Shown here piece after piece: positions 44,555-55,113 of a DNA stretch of 64,000 nucleotides (its first letter is position 1; each line of letters begins with the position of its first letter). The stretch comes from Dipteris shenzhenensis (lineage: Eukaryota > Polypodiophyta > Polypodiopsida > Gleicheniales), in assembly GCA_047967505.1 (NCBI GenBank), contig CM106540.1. One strand, 5' to 3'. Under the pieces are notes generated by a model that saw only the letters and a program-made list of their open reading frames with translations, ran no database searches and had not been told where the DNA came from. The translations under genes were made by a program, and so were the position numbers.

Positions 44555-46949
44555 CTTTGTGAAATCAGAAAAATGCCGGACACATGGAAGAGAGGTCTTG
44601 TTAAACTCCTTCCTAAAAAACAAATTTGTGAGTCTTTGGCAGACTGGAGACCTATTACTCTTATGCCAGTAATTTACAAAGTCACTACTAAAATGATTGT
44701 TGATCGGCTAAAGGGGTTTTTACATGATGGGTTGCATCCTGCGCAATATGGCTTTGTCCCGCGTAGGCATATCACAGATAACATTGCTAATGCCTACATT
44801 GGAATTGAATATGCCAAATACACACAACAGGATGTTTTGTTATTTCAAGTTGATATTGCCAAAGCTTTTGATACAGTTCAGTGGGATTTCATTTCATCGA
44901 CTATGCAAGCTTTGGGTTTTGGCACAAAAATGCAGCAACTCATCAATTGGCTATATCAAGATAGTGAAGCTGCCTGCATACTTTCAGGAGATATTTCTCC
45001 ATCCTGGACTCTTGCTTGCTCTGTCAGACAAGGATGTCCATTGAGTGCTTTACTTTTTGCCATAGCCACTCATCCACTGCTTCAATATCTGGATCATCTC
45101 TTGGACATTGACCAGCTGCACGGTTTGGAGATTCTTGGCAGTCGCAGCATGATTGCCCAGGCATATGCTGATGATTCATTTTTTACTCCAAAAAATACTC
45201 GGGCTGATCTGTCCACGATTATGCATGCTCTTTCTACATATGGATTGGCTGCTGGCCTTCGGGTAAATTTTCAGAAATCAAAATTGCTGCCTTTACATGC
45301 ACAGGAATGGCACAACCTTCTATGGCCTGGGGAAATTGTCCCCGCCTCTCAATTCATTCGACATCTTGGTTATCCTCTAGGCTGGGGACTCACCCGCTCA
45401 CAACAAACTGATTGGGTGCTAGTAAAGTTAAGGGCAAAACTTGAATATTGGAAGCTTGCAACTTGGCCATTACATGTTCGTCTGCGAATTACACAATCCA
45501 TTTTGATAGCATACATACAATTTTATCTGCCTCTCACTATGTTCACTAAGGCAGATCTGGTTTCATTTATGTCAGCTATCATGGAAATTTTCTCGCGTTC
45601 AAAACATGGCAAGAAAAGTCTCAGATTACTCTCCATGCATCATCTCTGTTCTCCAAAGATGCACGGGGGTCTGAACATTCTCAATATTCAAATGCATTTA
45701 CTTGCTCACAGAGGGAAAATGATGATGCAGTTTATACAAGGAGATCAGCCTTGGGCTTTCATGATCCGCTCTCTCTTATTACATCTTCATACATCTGCTT
45801 TTGGAAATTGGCAGCCTACTCAGTGGGATTTCTTATTTGGCTCTATCCAAGGCAAGATCAGAGGATGCCCTTTTGTCTTTTCTCTGCTTCTTGATTGGAA
45901 ACACATTCTATCCCACTTGGAATGGCAAGGCAGGGACTCTCTCTCGGGCAACTCATTGAGGGTAGAGAATCTCTTTTGGTCTAAAGTTTTCCACCCACCT
46001 TTGGCCATACAAGAACCTCGACGTTCTTATTTTCTCTCCTTCAAAGGCATTTCATCTGTGGTGGATGTACTTCAGGATGATGGCACAATTCTATCTTTTT
46101 CTATGGCTGCTCGCAAATATGGCTTGGGAGCTCATTATCGTCCTTTATGGCATAAAATTTCAGCAATGCTCCAACCGTACTTGCCGGTACCTCATTTGGA
46201 ACTTCAGCATCGGCTTGAGGATTGGATTTTACGCTCTCCTTCCTCATACGCCCGTCCTTTGAAGCTCTCACATATCACAGTGTCATCACTGTATAAAGTG
46301 TTATTACCTCCACCTTGGATTTCCAACAGAGCAAATACTGTTTGGCATATGGATCGTCCAATGAAGTGGTGGAGAAAAAGGCTGCGTCTCCTTTGGCATT
46401 ACAAAGTCCCTCTTCGACAACAGCTTTTCCTATGGCGAGTTCTCCTTGGCATTTTTCCATCTGGATAGTTACTCGCACACAGACATATTGCTTCAGCTGT
46501 TTGTCACAGATGCCAGCACTCTACTGAATCAGTGTATCACATCTTTTGGTCCTGTCCAAATACTTCTGATCTCATTGCTCTCATCAGACAGAGGCTTCGA
46601 CAGCGATTTCTTACTGTTACTTTTGGCAGATTTTTTTGATTGTTTGGCTTTCATCCACAGAGACAGGGTTTTGATTTATTTTTTGTATGAGTGCGATATT
46701 GGACCCTATGGACTTTATGGATGGATAGAAATCATAGAGTCTTTGGTGATCCACTATTTTCATCCTTCCTTTTTTTCAAACGATCTCTGCAACAATCATT
46801 CTATGATTGTTTTCAGACTCATTTGATTGATCAGGATGTGTATACAGCTTATACTGAGATCTTTAGTTGAGTAGTAGTTACTTCGTTTTTTGAAGTAACT
46901 ATGAATGTAATTATTCTACAGAAATAAAAGATTTCTTCCCACAAAAAAA
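44555..46949 (+). pseudogene. LINE B1 reverse transcriptase to poly(A)
   Basis: Open from FVKSEKMPDTWKRGLVKL, mid-ORF2, so endonuclease and RT N-terminus are missing. RT blocks LLPKKQICESLADWRPITL, QVDIAKAFDTVQWDFI (catalytic Asp), RQGCPLSALLFAIATHP and AYADDSFF (YADD) are intact through 631 codons. A TAG at 46466-46468 interrupts just before the zinc-binding segment CHRCQHSTESVYHIFWSC, which continues in the same frame. A 3' UTR and short A tail (46943-46949) follow. RT coding is the best preserved in the window. Confidence 0.85.
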
Positions 46950-47354
46950 GTGTGTGAGAGCGTAGAAGGTGGACAGAATCTCCTATTTCTTATCTCTCAG
47001 ATTTCCAGCACACACGTTCTACAGGTTTCTCTGGATGTATGGCAAACTATCAGCTTCTTTGTCACAGTATTCTCTTTTCTTCCACTGGATTAGATACTGG
47101 GCCTTATGGACCCTCTGGCTGTAGTGCAATCAAGCATATCTGAATTCTCCCCTTTAGCATCCTTATGAGTTCTTCCGAGCCTCATTGCGGCAGTCTTTAT
47201 ATGATGCCTTACATGAGGAAAATTTGGATGTTTCTTGTATTCAACTTTTCTTTTACTGCTTCTGATGGATAGGGCTTTGGCTCTCTTTTGAGCACTGCCC
47301 GGATGTAAATGAATGTTTCATAATATAAGTATCTTGGTTTCACAAAAAAAAAAA
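46950..47354 (+). mobile_element. Second LINE B 3' fragment behind LINE B1 tail
   Basis: About 400 bp resembling the end of LINE B1 (GGACCCTATGGACT versus GGGCCTTATGGACC region) and closing with an A-run (47344-47354). Truncated copy inserted at the first tail. Confidence 0.6.
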
Positions 47355-47427
47355 GAGTGTGTGTGTGTGTGGTGAGAGAGAGAGGTCGAGAGAGAGAGGG
47401 TCTCTGCTGTTTAGCCTCGCCAGGATC

Positions 47428-47822
47428 CCGTACAGCTTCCCCTCCTGTCCGTACACATGTACGATCGCCGTACGTTTACCGTGCGGCTGTACGAACAGGT
47501 CTAGCTCACCCCTACGCAGCTCCGAGCAGTCTCGTACCTGTTTGCATCGCCATCACTGTACTTTTTCTGAAGCCCCTTTCGTACGTCCGTACAACCCTGT
47601 CCTTTTTCGTACAGTCTAGTCTCCCCGTGCCCCGTCAGCATCTCCGTCCAGTTATGCTTCTTCCGTACAGTCTCCCCGTGCCCTGTCAGCATCTCCGTAC
47701 GGTTCAGTTTCTTCCGTACAGCCTCCTCCGTATATCTGTACAGTCCGTACAGTCCCGTCTTGCCCGTACAATCCTGCACTTTTTCCGTACTGTTTACTCC
47801 GTACAAACCCTGCCGTACAGTT
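47428..47822 (+). repeat. GTAC-rich array in LINE B2 leader
   Basis: About 19 GTAC sites in about 395 bp, mostly as TCCGTACAG in the sense strand, mixed with C/T-rich sequence and repeated CTCCCCGTGCCC(C/T)GTCAGCATCTCCG blocks (47620-47655, 47671-47698). It lies directly before the ORF1 start at 47869. Confidence 0.85.
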
Positions 47823-47868
47823 CTGGTTTCTTTTCTGCCACTTCATCAATCCTGCCCTGCTTACCTCC

Positions 47869-49074
47869 ATGGAGGACCATCTTAAAAGTTATTCCCGGAA
47901 GGACTTGTCCCGGGACTCTAAAAGACAACAAGTCGATTTCTCTACCTCAGCCTCTGTAGATGCTCATTATGTTTTCGACATGCTCAAGGATGAATTTCAC
48001 CACAGCCGGAAGGAGTGGGCCAAACCTCCCCCGGCACTTAAGTATAAGCTGAAGCTGCCCTCATTGGTCACTCCTCTCCAGAAGTTCTCTCAGCAAGCAG
48101 TTATCATTTTCTTCCCTGGGAAGTTACCTTCAGCAAATGATGTAGCTCAGTGGGTTCAGGCTTTGTTGGGAGGTTGCTTTGTTGAAGGAGTATACTTTGC
48201 CTCTCGAGGTTTTTATGAAGTGCACTTTTTGGATGCCTCATATCGTCAGCAGATATTGGAGATGTCCCCTCTATTCTATGGCAGACAAATGGTGCATGTC
48301 ATGCCATGGTCGCCAAATAAGGATTATCACGGTCTCATTCAACATCACTGCCCTGTATGGGTTGAGGCAGTGGATTTTCCGGATTATATGAGGGCTGAGT
48401 TACCAAGTCTGGCAGCTACTTTGGGGCAAGTTGTATGCCCACCCCATCCTTCGGGTAATCGAAATTGGTTTTGTGTTCTTTGGGATACAGATCACCCAAC
48501 CCCTCCTTCCATTGCGGTAGAGGTGGAGGATGTTCCCTTGGGCGAAAAATATTTTGACTTGAAATGGGGAGTATTTGCAGGTGCTTATTTCACATGTCAT
48601 AAGTTTGGCCACCTAGCTTCACAGTGTCCTGCAGTCCTGCATCAGCTCCCACCTACAGCTATTGCTCTAGAAAATACTTCCCCTCCAACTTATGGTTCGG
48701 GGCCTAAGGCTATGCCTAGCAAGTTGGGTGATGTGGCATCTAAATCTGTCCCTCCCAAAAAAAATGTGGTCCAGGTTTCAGCCAAGCAAAAGGATAAGGG
48801 AAAGGGCAAAATTTCAGAATCTAATGCCTCTCCCCAAGGTGCCTGGCAGCAACCCAAAAAGGTATTTGCGCTCAAGCCACGACCGTTACAATCTCGGCAT
48901 TGGGATGCCTCTACTTCCACCCCTGGTCAGGCCTCTACCCCTGCTGATAGCCTGACTTCTCGACTGTGGGTTGATGTGCTCAAGAGGGGTATCCCTGTAT
49001 GTGACAATGATGAGGACTATAGAGCTAATGATCCAGGAGGCCAAGTGGACGTCGATGTCATGGCTGAGGCCTGA
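47869..49074 (+). CDS. LINE B2 ORF1 (DUF4283-like, zinc knuckle), intact
   Basis: 401 codons from MEDHLKSYSRKDLSRD. AVIIFFPGKLPSANDVAQW opens the N-terminal domain; the block MPWSPNKDYHGLIQHHCPVW and zinc knuckle CHKFGHLASQC (about residues 243-253) follow, then a Lys/Ser/Pro-rich tail. No lesions are seen, unlike ORF2. Presumed RNA-binding component of the LINE particle. It overlaps or closely precedes ORF2, whose start is obscured by a frameshift. Confidence 0.85.
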   Translation: MEDHLKSYSRKDLSRDSKRQQVDFSTSASVDAHYVFDMLKDEFHHSRKEWAKPPPALKYKLKLPSLVTPLQKFSQQAVIIFFPGKLPSANDVAQWVQALLGGCFVEGVYFASRGFYEVHFLDASYRQQILEMSPLFYGRQMVHVMPWSPNKDYHGLIQHHCPVWVEAVDFPDYMRAELPSLAATLGQVVCPPHPSGNRNWFCVLWDTDHPTPPSIAVEVEDVPLGEKYFDLKWGVFAGAYFTCHKFGHLASQCPAVLHQLPPTAIALENTSPPTYGSGPKAMPSKLGDVASKSVPPKKNVVQVSAKQKDKGKGKISESNASPQGAWQQPKKVFALKPRPLQSRHWDASTSTPGQASTPADSLTSRLWVDVLKRGIPVCDNDEDYRANDPGGQVDVDVMAEA

Positions 49075-49109
49075 CAGCTTATACCTTTACTATGTTTTTT
49101 GGTTCGGCT

Positions 49110-50444
49110 GTACATATCTTCTATGTCTACTTCAATTACTTGCATTACATATCTTGCATTACATACAATGTTCAAGGTCTTTGCAATGTCAAAGGAGACT
49201 TTTTTGGCACTATGTACGTAGAATGCACCCTGATGTAATTTCTTTACAAGAACACAACCAACACTTCTTGGCTGGCCAACAAGGCCACTTTGCTGGTTAT
49301 GACATCTTTTATGCTGGTACAATGCACTTTTCGGGGGTATGCATGCTGGTGAAACATGATATGCAGCCCACGGTTGCTCACAATGACCCCCAGGGTCAAT
49401 GGATGGTGATCAGATGCATCTGTCATGCTGATCTTTATGAAATAGCATCTGTTGATGCCTCTCAAACTTCTGCGACAAGAGCTCAAATGTGGGCCTCCCT
49501 CAAACAATATCCATGGCTGTCTAATGCCTTTTTGTGTGGAGACTTTAATAACTCGCCTGCCATCCAAGACAACACCACTCATCGTTCTCACATGATCCCC
49601 ACTGAGCTTCGACATTGGGAGGATATGCTTTCTTTCTTGCATGCACAAGATTTATGGCTCTCAACAAGGGATAGAGATATGGGTTATACATACCGTCACA
49701 ATGCCTTTACTCATTACTGGGCTCGACTTGACAGATGGTATTTGTTGCATGCTCAGCAGTATGCTAGTTTCACATGTGCACTATGGGTTGACCATTCCCT
49801 CTTGCTATCTGATCACTTTCCAGTATGTTTGACATTATCTATATCACGTTTGACACATGATATGCCTTTTTTTGGTCGTCGCCTACTCCATGTTAATAGT
49901 GCTTATTTGCTTCATCAACAATTTCAGAACATGGTGAGAGTGGCTGTCCGCCCCCTCCTGTTACATGCTCGAGAGGACATGGATTTCGCTTGGATCAGTC
50001 TTGCCCATCGCTTGCAGGCTGTTATTCAAGCTCAATCTCACAAGCAACAAATGGATGTAATCAGCTCTTATAGGCAGCTCACCTCCTCTGAACAGGATTC
50101 TTGCGCTTATGCGGTTCATATCATCCATCAAAATGATCTTCGCAAATTAAAGAAGTGGCAAATTTGAGCTCGCATGAAACCCCTTTTGGATAAGGGCTGC
50201 TCCTCCAAAGCCTTCTTTAAAAGCCTGCATGCGGATAGGTGAAAGGAGGATATTTGCAGGATCAGGCAAGATGATGGCACCTGGACCACCTCCAAATCAG
50301 AATTGGAATCGCAATGCTTTAGTCATTTCCAGCATCTCTTTTCTCCTCAGCCTGATCATTCGATGCAAGTGAATGCAGCTAGGTCTCAATTTCTTATTCA
50401 TGTTCAGCCTATATTGTCTCGGGAACATGTCAAGCACTCTCTCT
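49110..50444 (+). pseudogene. LINE B2 ORF2 endonuclease part
   Basis: CITYNVQGLCNVKG begins the APE-type endonuclease in one frame; a frameshift near 49190 moves to RMHPDVISLQEHNQHF (catalytic Glu). FLCGDFNNSP, HYWARLDRWYL and LLSDHFPVCL complete the domain. Two in-frame TGA codons (about 50165-50167 and 50237-50239), both plausible former Trp codons, precede the linker, which ends at the gypsy LTR. Confidence 0.85.
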
Positions 50445-50888
50445 TGTTATTCTCTACTTCGATCACGGGAGTAGCACCATGAATCACCTCCCAGCCATAT
50501 CTCGCTAAGGCTAACGAGCAGACAGAGATCTTCGTTCTAAAATCCACGTGAATAATTTCCTTCTCTTCTCTCTCTAGCCTCAACAAGCCCCAATTCCCTA
50601 GATAGATCTAGATGCCACATGTTGCCCATATAGGGCCTTCCTAATGCAACATTTCACCCCTCTCTTGGGATGCATTAAATCCCTTTCCCCTAGGCACAAT
50701 CTTTGCACTAGGCCCTTGGCCTTAGATCTACCTAGTCTGGTGCTATCAGCCCTCACCTAGGACCTTGACATTAAATCCCTCCCGATCATTTACATGAAGC
50801 GCAAACACATATATTACAGAGATAGATCCTTTAAGGGAAATGTCGACTGATTCTTCCGAGGTCATGCTACCTCGGCTAGAGCATAACA
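50445..50888 (-). repeat. 3' LTR of gypsy D
   Basis: 444 bp, sense TGTTAT...ATAACA, a 6-bp inverted terminal repeat. Preceded in sense by purine-rich GAAGAGGGAAGGAA (50889-50902). The boundary with LINE B2 coding at 50444 supports the left edge. Confidence 0.75.
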
Positions 50889-50900
50889 TTCCTTCCCTCT

Positions 50901-51985
50901 TCAGACATTAGCGTCCTCGATGATAAAATCTAGGAACACTCTCCGCAACTGATATACGGATTCCCAGGTAGCTTGGGATAGAGGCTGACCATGCCATGCA
51001 ACCAACACCGTGGGTATCTTCCGATTTCGTATTTGCATTGTTCCTCGGTCCAGGATTCTTGTTGGTTTGCGCCTTGCAATATCCTCTATCTCCTGAAACA
51101 AAACCACACCTTCGATTAGTGAGTCACCTGTATGTAAAAATTTCTTTAAGCGCGAAACATGAAAAACCGGATGCACCTTACACCCCTGTGGTAATTCTAA
51201 TTTATAGGCTACACTGCTTATTCTCTTTAGAATTAACCACGGCCCACAGTATCGAGGTGATAACTTGGCACACTCTCCTGAAGTCAACGACTTCGAGTGC
51301 GAAGGAACTCTGAGAAAAACTTTTTCTCCTTCCTTAAATACTCTTATAGACCGGTTTTCATCCGCATACACCTTGGCTCTATCCATAGCCTGGCGGATAT
51401 TAGCTCTCGCAAGTGCTAGCATCTCCCGCATCTGAACTACAAAGTTCGCGGCACTAGGCACTTTCTGAGGTAGTCCAACTATAGTTGGATTGGCTGGTCT
51501 ATAACCATAGTTCAGCTCAAACGGACTGAACCCGGTAGAGGAATGTTTTCTATCATTGTAGATAAACTCCAACAATGGCAACCACTTGTCCCACGTATGT
51601 TGCCTCAATAACACATATGCTCTCAGCATATCCTCTAAAGTTTGGTTGACTCTCTCCGTCTGACCATCCGTCTCAAGATGATCCCCACTACTCATTCCCA
51701 ACTCAGTCCTTAGTGTCTCAAATACCGCTGTCCAAAAATGACCGGTAAATCTGACATCTCTGTCTGACACTATGGATCTAGGCAATCCATGCAGACGAAA
51801 TATATGTCTAATGAACAAATCCGCCACTTGCGGGGCACTAACAGACTCTCTAGTTGGAACGAAGTGAGCCATCTTGGTTAGACGATCAACCACCACAAGG
51901 ATAGAATCATATCCTCCTTGTGTCGTAGGCAGCCCTACAATAAAGTCCATGGAAATGCTCTCCCACTTAGTGGTATTTCCAAGGG
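50901..51985 (-). pseudogene. gypsy D integrase core and chromodomain-like end
   Basis: SMDFIVGLPTTQGGYDSIL and SIVSDRDVRFTGHFW carry the two Asp, and TDGQTERVNQTLEDML the Glu, of the DDE core. RYCGPWLILKRISSVAYKL and HPVFHVSRLKKF are the usual C-terminal blocks. VLVAWHGQPLSQATWE near the end resembles a chromodomain, which in chromoviruses directs insertion to marked chromatin. Confidence 0.9.
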
Positions 51986-52960
51986 CTGTAAAAGTCCGGG
52001 TGGCTTCACCCACTCGGCCTTGCTTACCTGACACGAAAAACACCGCGTCACATATTCATGAATATGCTTTTTCATCTTTGGCCAAAAGAAATCTCGTTTC
52101 ACGAGATCATATGTCTTCTCGACTCCTGGATGTCCCGCACACGGGCTATCATGGCATTGTCGAATGACTCTCTGCCTGAGATCATTCTGACTAGGTGCTA
52201 CAACCTTGCCATTTCTAACTAGCATACCATCCCTTATGGTATATCTTGCATAAGTTTGGCCTTTTCTGGATGCCAGGTCATCCTTTTCACTTTCCCCAGG
52301 TTTTAATACATGAGCTTTAGGCCATAAGCTTTGGACAAACTCGTCTACTTTTTGAGTTTCTCTTATCTCGGTCATTAGAGCACTCTCTAATACCGTGAAA
52401 CTCAAGTTGTGCATAATGTGAGACAACGCATCAGCAACCTTGTTATCTTTTCCTCTTCGGTACCGAATCGTTAGATTAAACTCCTGCATGAGCTCTACCC
52501 ACCTAGTTTGGCGGCCCCTCAAGTCAGGCTGTTTACAAAAATGTTTCAGAGTATCATGATCCACATCCACATAAAACTCTGAACCATACAAGTAATGCCT
52601 CCATGTTTTCAAAGCATGGATAACAGCATACAACTCCAATTCATGAGTTGGCCAATTCCTTTGAGAAGGAGAAAGCTTCTTGCTTTCAAAGGCTACTGGC
52701 CTTCCCTCTTGAAGGAGGATTGCTCCTACCGCAATGCCACTTGCATCGGTTTCCAGGAACAACGGTTTCTGGGGATCAACTATTTTTAACACCGGTCCTG
52801 TGACCACAGCTTGTTTTATGGTGTTAAAACTTTCTTGTTGATTCTGTCTCCAAATAAAAGGTACTTTATCTGAGGTCAGATCAGTCAATGGTGATACTAT
52901 TCCGGAATATCCTTTGATATGCCTTTTATAAAACTGGACAAATCCCAAGAATGATCGCAA
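51970..52960 (-). pseudogene. gypsy D RNase H and integrase zinc domain
   Basis: RSFLGFVQFYKRHIKGYS ends RT. RNase H reads PLFLETDASGIAVGAIL with RPVAFESKKLS and LELYAVIHALKTWRHYL. HHCC zinc-binding domain: HDSPCAGHPGVEKTYDL and CFSCQVSKAE. A shift near 51970 separates it from the integrase core. Confidence 0.9.
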
Positions 52961-55105
52961 AGAATGATCGCAATGCGGTCAGACTCTGAGGGATTGGCCA
53001 AGTTAGTATCGCAGCCACTTTCTTCGGATCCATTTCTACCCTCTGTGGAGTAATTATGAACCCTAAATATTCAAGCCTAACCATACACAGTATAGTTTTA
53101 TTTTTATTTACATAAATACTGGCTTTCCTCAAAGTACTGAACACTACTCTTAAGTGTTCATGAAGCTCAGTAATACTTTTACTGAATATCAGGATATCGT
53201 CAATTAAAAGTACTACGAACTTTCCGATATACGGACGTAGTAAATCGTTCATAAGCATGACAAAGGTCGCTGGAGCATTGGTAAGTCTGAAGGGCATTAC
53301 CAAAAACTCATAATGACCAAACCTGCTTCTGAAAGTAGTTTTATGAACATCCTCGGCTCTAATCCGGATTTGATGGCAGCCACACTTAAGATCAATCTTA
53401 CTGAAGATCACGGCTCCATGTAATGCATCTAGCAAATCATCAATCCGAGCCATCGGATACCTGTGCTTAACAGTGATATTATTCAATGCTCTGTAATCTA
53501 TACAGAGGCGAAACGTATCATCCTTTTTCTTCTTTAATATCACTAGTGAAGCAAAAGGTGAGAAACTTAGTTGAATCTGCCCCAACTTGAGGTATTCTTC
53601 CAGTTGTCTACGCACCTCCGCCTCTTCAGTAAAACTCATTCTATAGGGAGGTCTATTTATAGGTTCTGCCCCCGGGATCAGTTCAATCTTATGTTGAACT
53701 TTCCGCTCTGGAGGTAACCCATAAGGTAGTTCATCCCTAAAACATTCAGAGAACTCCTCTGTTATAAGATTAGCTACCTTGGCCATCTCACCACTTTGCG
53801 TAACATCAGTGCTAGCCGAAGAATCGTCAACCGGCTCTACCGATGCTGTGCAAAGGAATAAAAACTCTACTTGAGCTTTTCGGATTTCCATCATGGAAAC
53901 CAACGGTCCCTGAGGTATATCTTTTTCACCTCGCAAGACATAAAGCACATCATTCATCTTGAATTGATATACGTGCTTTTTCCAATCAATGGCTGGATTC
54001 TTCTTAGAATGCCACGCCATACCCAGGGCTATATCTGCATGAGCAAGCTTGGTCATTTCAAAATCAAGCTTCTCAGCATAGTCCTGAATCCGAAGCTCCA
54101 ACTGGGTAACCCTTTGGTCCCATACTTCAGTTGAACTTCCATGTGCCATCCTGACTGTATACGCATAGTCAGATGGACTTGTCTTTAATTTCAGCCTCTT
54201 CACGAGCTTGGAGTCAATCACATTGTGAGTTGATGCCGAGTCAAACAACACAATGACATCAAAATTGGCCACTTGCCCTTTCATTTTAATTAACTCCGTA
54301 TCATTAAAGGCCGTATACCCCGTTGCTGCGGGCTTAGATAGGATGTTATCAGGTGCACTCGTCACTAACTTAGCAACAGACACACATAACAAACAAGGTA
54401 CTAACCTCTGAGAAGATCCCGCTAGCTGAATCTGCATCTCTTCCGCTCTGGGACTTCCCTCCATCTCCACGTCGCACTCTGAGATCACCATCTCAGCCAT
54501 CCGATGATCTTTGTTACATGGACATTCCTTCCAGTGATGAGGTTGAAGGCAACCAAAGCATAAGCCTTCTCTCCTCGCTTTTTCCCTTTGTTCTGGGTTC
54601 AAGGGAGACTTAGACCAAGCCCGCCGGGCTGCCATTGGGGTTACTTTCCTTTTCACTCCAATGGTGGTACTTGGTTTAGGAGTTTTAGCCGGTCTCGCCT
54701 GCTTGGCTTGACCACTCGGCTGCGAACCACTCCCTCTACTAGCCCACTTCTTCTTAAACCCAGATTTCTTCGGATACCCATACTGGGTTCCGACCTGTGC
54801 AAACCCACTTGGTTTGCTGCCCTTGGCATCCTCATAGTTCAGGGCTATAGCTATTGCATCATCTAACGTGTTCGCGTACTTAGCCCGAACTGCCATTTTT
54901 ATTCGATCATTCAATCCAAATATGAAATCTTTCACTTGGATTGATTGAGGCAAGGGTTCGTCAACCTTCATTACACTCTCTCGAAACTTATTAGTGTATT
55001 CTGCCACTGATAAATTTCTCTAACGAAGGTTCCTATATTGATCCCAAGCTCGGGATGCTTCGTCAGGAGGTAAGAAGTGTTTCCTGAACTCTCTTTTAAA
55101 CCCCT
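52926..55105 (-). pseudogene. gypsy D gag, protease and reverse transcriptase
   Basis: Gag: FLPPDEASRAWDQY, a TAG codon near 55022 (RNLR-stop-RNLSVAEY, probable Gln), then NLSVAEYTNKF. Zinc knuckle CFGCLQPHHWKEC. The protease block reads VIVLFDSASTHNVID, with Ala where Gly normally follows Asp-Ser. [43 protein letters not shown] (catalytic Asp), [10 protein letters not shown] and LLIDDILIFSKS (catalytic pair). The frame is lost at the 13-bp tandem duplication near the RT end. Confidence 0.9.
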
Positions 55106-55113
55106 CCCAGGTA

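Larger units (their letters stand above)
47355..50444 (+). mobile_element. LINE B2, 5' half, cut by gypsy D
   Basis: Begins with TG/GA simple repeats and a GTAC-rich leader, then ORF1 (47869-49074) and ORF2 up to the linker before RT. At 50444/50445 the sequence changes to a gypsy LTR; the downstream RT half is not found on the far side of the gypsy. Confidence 0.8.
50445..55105 (-). mobile_element. Ty3-gypsy chromovirus D, 5' end lost
   Basis: The 3' LTR (50445-50888) and polypurine tract are present. Sense order gag, protease, RT, RNase H, integrase, chromodomain-like end is gypsy order. The 5' LTR and gag N-terminus are missing: at about 55105 the sequence switches to copia E on the other strand. 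Lesions: TAG near 55022, a 13-bp duplication at 52947-52972, and a frameshift near 51970. Confidence 0.9.
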
